A stretch of 64,000 bases of DNA, taken from Methanomethylophilus sp963631655 (GTDB lineage: Archaea; Thermoplasmatota; Thermoplasmata; Methanomassiliicoccales; Methanomethylophilaceae). Location: positions 1 through 64,000 of the forward strand of contig CAVGRR010000002.1 of assembly GCA_963631655.1 (NCBI GenBank). Reading direction: 5' to 3'. Positions 58,218 through 64,000 of this stretch are shown here, piece after piece. The translations under genes were made by a program, and so were the position numbers. Numbering within the stretch: position 1 is the stretch's first letter; every line of letters begins with the position of its first letter. The notes under the pieces were generated by a model. That model saw nothing but the letters and a program-made list of their open reading frames with translations, was not told where the DNA came from and did no database searches.

Positions 58218-58828
58218 ACCTCCCTGAGAAGGGATTCTTTGGTCTGACCTTTAAGGAAAACGCGCCCCACCAGTGACGCAGCCAATGCGACGATTATCGC
58301 GCATGTGGAAGGGACCATCAGAGAGACGTTGATCTCCCATCCGTAGGTATCGATATCGTCATATCCGAACGGCGCGCCGGTGTACCAGAGGTGGAATCCC
58401 AGTGAGAACAGGTCGATCGCCGAGAATGCGATCGTCAACACGATGGGTACCAGCAGCATCCACCTGAAGGACATCTTCGAAGGGGTGCACCTGTCGATCA
58501 GCAGGGCAACGAGGAAACCGAAGATGAAAACGATCACGAACATCACGAAAAGTTCAAAGACCCAGGCATACTGAATTCCGCGGACGGAAGCGTCCGGAAG
58601 ACCGCATGTCAGATCGAACACGGAGACCGCTAGATACACGAAAAACAGAGCGGTCGTCAGACAAAACGACCTGTGCGGAAACCCGAACCCTTTCTGTGAG
58701 TAAACATAAACGACCGGAACGGAGAACAGACCTGCCAGTACCGCCATCCAATCCGACCGTAAGGCGGATGCCAATACCGTCAATCCTACGATGACAGAAT
58801 AAAGACCCAGCAAGCAACGATCCGTCAT
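58214..58828 (-). CDS. Multispanning membrane protein
   Basis: A 204-residue protein with about six transmembrane segments, not recognised. The first helices (LLGLYSVIVGLTVLASALRSDWMAVLAGLFSVPVVYVYS) lead to a Cys-containing loop (LTCGLPDAS) and a large loop with aromatic residues (LWYTGAPFGYDDIDTYGW). Coupled to the DUF2238-like gene, so the two probably function together. Confidence 0.78.
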   Translation of the reverse strand: MTDRCLLGLYSVIVGLTVLASALRSDWMAVLAGLFSVPVVYVYSQKGFGFPHRSFCLTTALFFVYLAVSVFDLTCGLPDASVRGIQYAWVFELFVMFVIVFIFGFLVALLIDRCTPSKMSFRWMLLVPIVLTIAFSAIDLFSLGFHLWYTGAPFGYDDIDTYGWEINVSLMVPSTCAIIVALAASLVGRVFLKGQTKESLLREV

Positions 58829-58871
58829 TATCCTACGGATACCCGACTCAATTAAAGACGTTGGGGTGAGG

Positions 58872-59225
58872 TCACTGTTCCAGGATCAGATGTGTTCCGG
58901 AACGGAGATAAATAAGCGGAATACCGAGTTTCCTGGCCCTGCGGCGCAGTTCCTTATCGTTGGTGAGGACATATGCGTTCTCACGCAGTGCGACCTCCAG
59001 CACCGAATCGTCACCGTGGGCTTCACAGGGGACAATCTCCCTGCTGCGGGCAAGTGCCAGAGCGGCCTTTGCGTGCCTGGATTCAAGATGCTTGAGCTCT
59101 CCGACAAGAGGTCCGGGGACGACGAATCTGACATCCCCCAAAATATTGCGGACCTCGAGATCGATGTTGAGACCGATCTCGAAGGGCATCAGTAATGCGT
59201 TTGTGTCTAAAACGACCGTCTGCAT
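58872..59225 (-). CDS. PIN-domain protein (Fcf1-like)
   Basis: A 117-residue PIN nuclease. VVLDTNALLMPFEIG gives the first Asp, GELKHLES the Glu, GDDSVLEVA the second Asp and VLTNDKELRRRA the third. It stands four bases after aIF2-gamma, an arrangement usual in archaea where the PIN protein resembles rRNA-processing Fcf1/Utp24. No antitoxin gene is next to it, which argues against VapC. Confidence 0.9.
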   Translation of the reverse strand: MQTVVLDTNALLMPFEIGLNIDLEVRNILGDVRFVVPGPLVGELKHLESRHAKAALALARSREIVPCEAHGDDSVLEVALRENAYVLTNDKELRRRARKLGIPLIYLRSGTHLILEQ

Positions 59226-59229
59226 GCAG

Positions 59230-60468
59230 TCACTGGTCGATGATACCGTATCCGATGAGTCTCCACTTGTTGGAGATCCTTCTTGAGATGGCGACCCTCT
59301 GTCCGGGCAGAATGCACACCGGGAGCTTTAGGACGACATCGGCATAGCCTTCGCGTGCGCTCTTGACGACACCGACGGTTGTGGCGGTACCGACGCTGAG
59401 CATCAGCGGTTCGCTGCTCTTGATGTCATCGACACGGAGGTCGGCGGAAGAACCGACGACACGGTCCAGAAGAACGGTCTTCATCTTGAACGAACTCACG
59501 ACGGCGGGAAGCTTTCCGGGAATACCTACGACCCTTCCGGTCAGACCGTCTGATTTGGTGACGGACGGGTCCAGTTCGGTACCGATGGCGATGAGTCCTC
59601 CGGGGAGGACCTCTTTGACATTGCGGTCTCCGGCGTTGAGGGAGATGACCTTTGCGGTGATCCTCTCGTAGGTCACTTTTCCAGCGACCTCGACGCGCCT
59701 TCCGGGAACGACCTCGATCTCGTCTCCGATCTTCAGCTTACCCTGCATAAGGGAACCGCCGATGACTCCTCCGCGGAGCTTCTCGGGGGTGGTACCGGGG
59801 GCGTTGATATCGAAGGAACGGGCGACGTGCATGATGGGGTCTGCGTCCGCATCCCTCTTGACGTTCGCGACGATCGTGTTCTCGATAGCTTCGATCAGAA
59901 GGTCGATGTTGACACCGCGGTTGGCGGAAACAGGGATGATGGGCGCGTTCTCGGCAACGGTGCCTTTGACGAACTCCTTGATCTCCTTGTAGTTCTGAAG
60001 GGCCTGTTCGCGGGTGACGATATCGATCTTGTTCTGAACGATGACAATCTTGTCGATGCCGATGATCGAAAGGGCCATCAAGTGCTCTTTCGTCTGAGGC
60101 TGGGGGCAATGTTCGTTGGCCGCCACGAGAAGAAGTGCGCCGTCCATGAGCGCGGCACCCGACAGCATAGTTGCCATCAGGGTCTCGTGCCCGGGGGCGT
60201 CAACGAAAGACACGGCACGGAGGAATTCGGTCTCCGCACCGCATCTGGGACATTTCTTCGCCGTGCAGAATGCGGCAGTGCCCTCACAGTTGGGACACTT
60301 GTAGAACGCCACATCAGCGTACCCGAGTCTGATGGAGATACCTCTCTTGACCTCCTCGGAGTGACGGTCGGTCCACTCGCCGGAAAGCGCCTTGGTGAGG
60401 GTGGTCTTTCCGTGGTCGACGTGACCGATCATCCCGATATTGATCTCGGGCTGCTTCGGTACTTTCAT
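59230..60468 (-). CDS. Translation initiation factor aIF2 gamma subunit
   Basis: GTPase core of the archaeal initiator-tRNA carrier, 412 residues. G1 GHVDHGKTTLTKAL is at residues 15-28; the zinc knuckle is CPNCEGTAAFCTAKKCPRC, and G3 DAPGHETLMATML and G4 NKIDIVTREQAL are intact. The three-domain length is normal. It overlaps the S6e gene stop by four bases. Confidence 0.97.
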   Translation of the reverse strand: MKVPKQPEINIGMIGHVDHGKTTLTKALSGEWTDRHSEEVKRGISIRLGYADVAFYKCPNCEGTAAFCTAKKCPRCGAETEFLRAVSFVDAPGHETLMATMLSGAALMDGALLLVAANEHCPQPQTKEHLMALSIIGIDKIVIVQNKIDIVTREQALQNYKEIKEFVKGTVAENAPIIPVSANRGVNIDLLIEAIENTIVANVKRDADADPIMHVARSFDINAPGTTPEKLRGGVIGGSLMQGKLKIGDEIEVVPGRRVEVAGKVTYERITAKVISLNAGDRNVKEVLPGGLIAIGTELDPSVTKSDGLTGRVVGIPGKLPAVVSSFKMKTVLLDRVVGSSADLRVDDIKSSEPLMLSVGTATTVGVVKSAREGYADVVLKLPVCILPGQRVAISRRISNKWRLIGYGIIDQ

Positions 60469-60866
60469 TCCGCCTTCTCCTCGCCACCGTTGAGGAGCTC
60501 TTCGATGGGTTTGGGGCCATACTCTGCGATGGCCATGTTGACCTGAACGATCTCAGAAGAGATAGCGGAACCGCGTGCTGCGACCCTCTTCCTCTCTCCG
60601 TGGTACTTCTCGTGGAATCCGAGACCGTCAGAGAGAAGGAGGCTGACCCTCTTCTTTCCGGGAAGGTCCTTCCTCATGGGGGTTCCGTTCTTGTCGGATC
60701 CGCCGGTGATCTTTACCTTATAACCGGGAAGTCCTACGAAAATTCCGTCTACGATCTCCCCGATGTTCTTTCCATCCAGGGAGTTCGCGTGGTGGCCGGA
60801 CACGGTAACGTTGTACGATTTACCGGTCTTCACATCGTTTACAATAGCTTTGAATTCTACTGCCAT
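60465..60866 (-). CDS. Small-subunit ribosomal protein S6e
   Basis: Archaeal eS6 of 133 residues. VEFKAIVNDVKTGKSYNVTVSG, NIGEIVDGIFVGLPGYKVKITGGSDKNGTPMRKDLPGKKRVSLLLSDGLG and the acidic tail are typical. It heads the S6e-aIF2-gamma-PIN unit; a TATA-like CTTTAAAAAT (about 60900-60910) precedes it. Confidence 0.97.
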   Translation of the reverse strand: MAVEFKAIVNDVKTGKSYNVTVSGHHANSLDGKNIGEIVDGIFVGLPGYKVKITGGSDKNGTPMRKDLPGKKRVSLLLSDGLGFHEKYHGERKRVAARGSAISSEIVQVNMAIAEYGPKPIEELLNGGEEKAE

Positions 60867-61016
60867 TTGAACACCTGTAGGCGTGGCTATTAGTAAATCA
60901 TTTTTAAAGGTATCGCGGAAAAAGAGGGGTCGCTCTTTATAGTATTAAGAGAAGGAGAACATCCGAAATCGTCCGGATCTTCGTGAATCCCGGTATCTGG
61001 CACTGTTGAATTCAGT

Positions 61017-62371
61017 TCAGAGGAACATCGCCATGTACAGCGGAAGGTAAAGTATGCCGTCCTTCACATTCACATCTCCTAAATAGAGTATGATCGGCTG
61101 ACCTGTGTTCGGGAACTTCTTGTGGAACTTCTTCAGTGAAGAGATCGAATCCGAAGAGGAGGATTTCACTTCGACGGGACATATCTTGCATCCTATCCTG
61201 ACCAGGAAATCGACCTCCATATTGTTCTCGGCATTTTCCGCATCGCTGCGGTAATAGTAGAACAGCCTGTTGCCCGATGCACGCAACATCTGAGCCACGA
61301 TGTTCTCGGCGAACATACCTTCGTTCACCCCAAGCTTATCCAGAAGAATGTCACGGTAGAAGACATTGTCCATGTCGTTCTTGTCCGGCATGGCATGGGT
61401 CACAAGAAGACCTGTGTCATTCAGATAGCACTTCAAAGTCGGATGTGCCAGACACATGGATAAACCTGTTGCCGAGGGATCGTTGGCATTGAAACAAGGC
61501 AAGGAAATCCTCCCGTCTTCGAGCCAAAAGAATGCTGATTCATATTCCCGCATACGTGCCCCATCACCGAGATCTGTGATCTTGAACTTCTTGTTCTTCT
61601 TACTGAGCTGAGAAGGGATACTGTTGAAAACAGATTCAGCCTTCTTTTCAGATCCTTTCGTGAATTCGGTGATAACATTGTGCCAGACAGACAGAATTTC
61701 TTTTTTAACAGCGTCCGTACGACTGAAATCCTTGCTTTGGTATATTCAAGAACCGCCTGCGGCATTCCCCCGACCAGCATATACTGCCGGAACCAATCCA
61801 TGGCCCTGCTGTGTACCGCACCGCCTGCTGGCACATTGTTACTATAGCAGTCGTTCAGATATTCTGCAAGGTCTTCGACGCCCATTGCCCAAAGGAATTC
61901 TTCAAAATCCAATGGGTAAAGCAGCATCAGCTGTTCTTCAGAAGGATTGAGAATGTTCTGTTTGTTGGATTGGACTGTTATCAATGAACCTATCTCGATA
62001 AAGTCATACCTTCCGTCCTCAACAAAATGTTTTATCATCTGTCTTGCAAACGGAAACATCTGAACCTCGTCGAAAACAACCAACGATTTCCTTCTGTAAA
62101 GATGAACTCCATATGCCTGGGACAGTTTGTTGAATAACAGGTCAAAGTCCAAAGCGTTACTGATCAGAATATCGCGTATCTGCTTACCTGCAGTTGAAAA
62201 ATCGATGTACAGGTAGCTTTTGTATTCGTTTTTTGCAAATTCCTTTACCAATGTGGTCTTACCTACACGTTTGGCTCCATCAAGACGGATTGCAAGGGTG
62301 CCATTCGTGGCCTTTTTCCATTCAAAGAGCTTGGAATAAGCTTTCCTGCGCAAATATTTCCCGTTCACCAC
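61017..62371 (-). pseudogene. DUF4143-type AAA ATPase, frameshifted
   Basis: An archaeal/bacterial ATPase of the DUF4143 family, broken by a single-base frameshift. The N-terminal part has the Walker A LDGAKRVGKTTLVKEFA, SLVVFDEVQMFPFARQMI, GSLITVQ and EFLWAMGVEDLAEYLND; it reads in frame to VLEYTKA and then shifts at about 61730-61738. The second frame continues DFSRTDAVKKEILSVWHNVITEFTKG and ends with the nuclease-like domain NMEVDFLVRIGCKICPVEVKSS. One missing A at GCAAGG (minus strand) would restore a full-length protein. It could be genuine decay or an assembly error. The start is GTG 62371, 25 bases after a TATA box. Base composition is AT-rich compared with neighbours. Confidence 0.85.
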
Positions 62372-62390
62372 GAAAAGACATCTGTCTGAG

Positions 62391-62400
62391 CGTATAAAAA
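62391..62400 (-). promoter_or_regulatory. TATA box of the DUF4143 gene
   Basis: GTTTTTATAC on the minus strand is 25 bases before the GTG start at 62371, suggesting a leaderless mRNA. Confidence 0.6.
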
Positions 62401-62402
62401 CT

Positions 62403-62453
62403 CACGGAATTGGAACTTTTTAGACCGTGATTTTACACGGAATTGGAACTTTT
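62403..62453. repeat. Two 18-bp direct repeats upstream of the DUF4143 gene
   Basis: CACGGAATTGGAACTTTT occurs at 62403-62420 and 62436-62453, 33 bases apart (about three helix turns), immediately upstream of the TATA box. This is an operator-like arrangement. Confidence 0.75.
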
Positions 62454-62581
62454 GAAAGTCAGATTCTGCATTGAAATACATTTAAACTTACACATCTGGC
62501 ACATTGAAAAATGCAAATGATAGTACGTGTGAAAATAGGGTTTGAAAAAGCAGAACAGAATCACCTGTTCTGCAGGAGTGT

Positions 62582-63256
62582 TTATGCGCGGGGTTCGAAC
62601 AGGTCCGCTTCGACCATGGCGCACAGCGCATGGTAGATGGGGAGGTGACGTTCCTGGATCTTGAACGTCTCGTTCTCGGGAACAATGACGCAGACGTCGG
62701 CAAGTCCTTTGCACTTGCCGCCGGTCTTTCCGGTGAGGACGATGGTCTTGACACCCTTGGCCTTCGCGACCATCAGCGCATTGACGATGTTGGCGGAATT
62801 GCCGGAAGTGGTGATCCCGAGGAAGACGTCTCCGCAATGTCCCAGAGCGTTGACGGACTGCGCAAAAGCAGCCTCCCAGTTCACGTCGTTCGCAAAGGCG
62901 GAATTGGAGGCGTTCATGGTCGGCAGAGGAACGGCCGCAAGGCCTCCTTCGAGGTTCTTCACAAGTTCCTTTCCCGCTTCACCGTAAAGCTCCTCGAGCT
63001 TGGAGACAAGCGCGGGATCGACGGCACGTTTGAACATGAAGGATTTGGTCAGCTCGCCTGAGATGTGGTCGCTGTCGGCCGCACTTCCGCCGTTCCCGGC
63101 TATGAGCAGCTGTCCTCCGTTCTTATAGGATTCAAGAAGGGCCCTGTAACCCGCCTCGATGTCTTTCCTGCAGACCTCGAGCTCGGGGTACCTGACAAAC
63201 AATTCTGCAAAGATCTCCTGCGAGGTCTTGACCTTTTTCGCATCCATGGATATCAC
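62582..63256 (-). CDS. SIS-domain sugar isomerase (GmhA-like)
   Basis: A 224-residue phosphosugar isomerase resembling sedoheptulose-7-phosphate isomerase. LLIAGNGGSAADSDHISGELTKSF and FLGITTSGNSANIVNAL are SIS signature loops, and IVPENETFKIQERHLPIYHALCAMVEADLF is the late GmhA-like helix. The GTG start at 63256 overlaps the aIF5B stop by four bases (GTGA). The in-frame ATG at 63247 is the alternative. Role in surface-sugar (heptose) or other sugar-phosphate metabolism is inferred. Confidence 0.88.
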   Translation of the reverse strand: MISMDAKKVKTSQEIFAELFVRYPELEVCRKDIEAGYRALLESYKNGGQLLIAGNGGSAADSDHISGELTKSFMFKRAVDPALVSKLEELYGEAGKELVKNLEGGLAAVPLPTMNASNSAFANDVNWEAAFAQSVNALGHCGDVFLGITTSGNSANIVNALMVAKAKGVKTIVLTGKTGGKCKGLADVCVIVPENETFKIQERHLPIYHALCAMVEADLFEPRA

Positions 63257-64000
63257 ATTCCCCAGAACGGTTCCGTTTTACGTTTGATGGCGACAGTATC
63301 GGATAAAGCAAGCTTCTCGTCGCTGTTGAGGTCGAGCTTGGACACCACCTTGTATCCGCTCTCGATCATGTCCACGTAAAGGATGTCATTCTCATTGATC
63401 TGCCTGCCGACGGTGACGCCGTCGATGGCCACTGACACCTCCTCTCCCTGGACACCCTCCTTCAGCACATTTCCGTCGTCGTCACGCACGGATTTGATGG
63501 TTCCGCAGTCCTTTCCGTCGACGCTGATAAGGTTCTCTCCCACACGTATCCTGCCTGCCAGCACCCTGACGCCCACGACAGCGGGCTTGTTGACCCTGAA
63601 CACGTGGTCGGGAAGAATGGTGATCTTGGCAGGGAAGGCGAACTCTGCCCTCTTGTCCGACTCGGACTGCCTGGTGGACTCGTCGAGCCACAGTTTGTAA
63701 TCATCTATGAGGGCATAGACGATATTGTTGGTGAGCACCTTGATGTTGTGGGTGGCGATCTCCGCCTCCGCATCCTTGGTGACATTGACATTGAATCCGA
63801 GGATCACATGCTGGGTGTCGTTTCCGTAGGAGGACTCCAGAACATCCCTGCGGGTGATGTCTCCGATACCGTATTTCCTGATGGGAAATCCGGCGAGTTT
63901 TGCTTCAAAAGCGAGGGCTTCAAGAGAACCGATGGCGTCCGCCTTGATGGTGATACCCTTCTCCTCGGTCTCGATCTTGATGGATGTCTCCTCGGAGATC
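63253..64000 (-). CDS. Translation initiation factor aIF5B, C-terminal part
   Basis: The window ends inside this gene; only domains III and IV are present (about 248 codons). TSIKIETEEKGITIKADAIGSLEALAFEAK, GIGDITRRDVLESSYG and HVILGFNVNVTKDAEAEIATHNIKVLTNNIVYALIDDYKLWL are characteristic of archaeal/eukaryotic IF5B, and FPAKITILPDHVFRVNKPAVVGVRVLAGRIRVGENL is domain IV. The reading frame is open to base 64000. It ends with the sequence KTEPFWGM. Confidence 0.95.
   Translation of the reverse strand, partial: ISEETSIKIETEEKGITIKADAIGSLEALAFEAKLAGFPIRKYGIGDITRRDVLESSYGNDTQHVILGFNVNVTKDAEAEIATHNIKVLTNNIVYALIDDYKLWLDESTRQSESDKRAEFAFPAKITILPDHVFRVNKPAVVGVRVLAGRIRVGENLISVDGKDCGTIKSVRDDDGNVLKEGVQGEEVSVAIDGVTVGRQINENDILYVDMIESGYKVVSKLDLNSDEKLALSDTVAIKRKTEPFWGM

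Noticed and set aside
58872..59225. VapC toxin of a toxin-antitoxin pair
   Set aside because: No antitoxin-like gene is adjacent; position after S6e and aIF2-gamma matches the conserved archaeal Fcf1-like PIN neighbour.
1..64000. CRISPR array, transposase, integrase or attachment site
   Set aside because: No regularly spaced repeats, no cas gene and no recombinase or DDE-transposase motifs were seen; the tRNA-Lys 3' end is not repeated nearby.

Overview
The window looks like chromosome of a euryarchaeon of the Thermoplasmata, most likely a gut-type Methanomassiliicoccales (Methanomethylophilaceae-like) relative. This is inferred from the archaeal information-processing set (PAN, RPA with its associated subunit, XPD, GINS, aIF2-gamma, aIF5B, S2, S6e, Csl4, MBF1, beta-CASP RNase), from archaeal metabolic forms (PurP, CTP-type RibK, pantoate kinase) and from gut-style surface proteins (InlB-like and BspA-like repeats). 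No methanogenesis gene and no 16S lies in the window, so the assignment is not proven. Genes are dense, often joined by 4-base ATGA, GTGA or TTGA overlaps. Many first genes have a TATA box about 25 bases before the start codon, which implies leaderless mRNAs. Hairpin terminators are common between units.

Layout: 0.2-2.3 kb, a multispanning membrane protein with an Ala/Glu/Lys/Pro-rich tail, three internal repeats and a C-terminal nuclease-like domain. 2.6-5 kb, beta-CASP RNase, nadC and a small zinc protein. 5-8.7 kb, purH divergent from an RNA unit (METTL5-like methyltransferase, Csl4, a coiled-coil miniprotein, a stand-alone ThiI catalytic domain). 9-18.2 kb, the most unusual locus: a BtuF-like binding protein, a PQQ-propeller membrane protein, a BtuC/FecC permease, its ATPase and a 1263-residue surface protein. 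Three of these five proteins carry DUF4430 (transcobalamin C-terminal-like) domains. 18.2-26 kb, XPD helicase, serA/serC, an aminotransferase and purP. 26-31.7 kb, RPA pair, MEMO1, ribosomal protein S2, a DUF2240 protein and MBF1. 31.7-37 kb, PAN, GPN GTPase, small membrane proteins, riboflavin kinase and a pRiA4b ORF-3-type gene. 37-43.6 kb, one long minus-strand unit prs-proS-trmI-purS-purL-purQ. 43.6-49.5 kb, CoA genes (pantoate kinase, coaBC), tmk, a Toprim miniprotein, DUF167, GINS, an MBL hydrolase and a CBS protein. 49.6 kb, tRNA-Lys(CTT). 49.8-53.1 kb, an ABC exporter with a surface protein. 53.4-58.8 kb, miniproteins, carbonic anhydrase, flavodoxin, prephenate dehydrogenase, flavin reductase-like protein, cyclophilin and membrane proteins. 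58.8-64 kb, PIN protein, aIF2-gamma, S6e, a frameshifted DUF4143 ATPase, a SIS isomerase and the C-terminal part of aIF5B cut by the window edge.

The leading candidate for a new system is the 9-18 kb locus, read here as a cell-surface capture and import apparatus for a corrinoid or other tetrapyrrole. The second is a sequence-level signal: the octamer TGTSCCAG (reverse CTGGSACA) occurs about 40 times by eye, in both strands, in different reading frames and between genes. Three genes (purH, the importer ATPase, a flavodoxin) lack an ATG, GTG or TTG in the right place.
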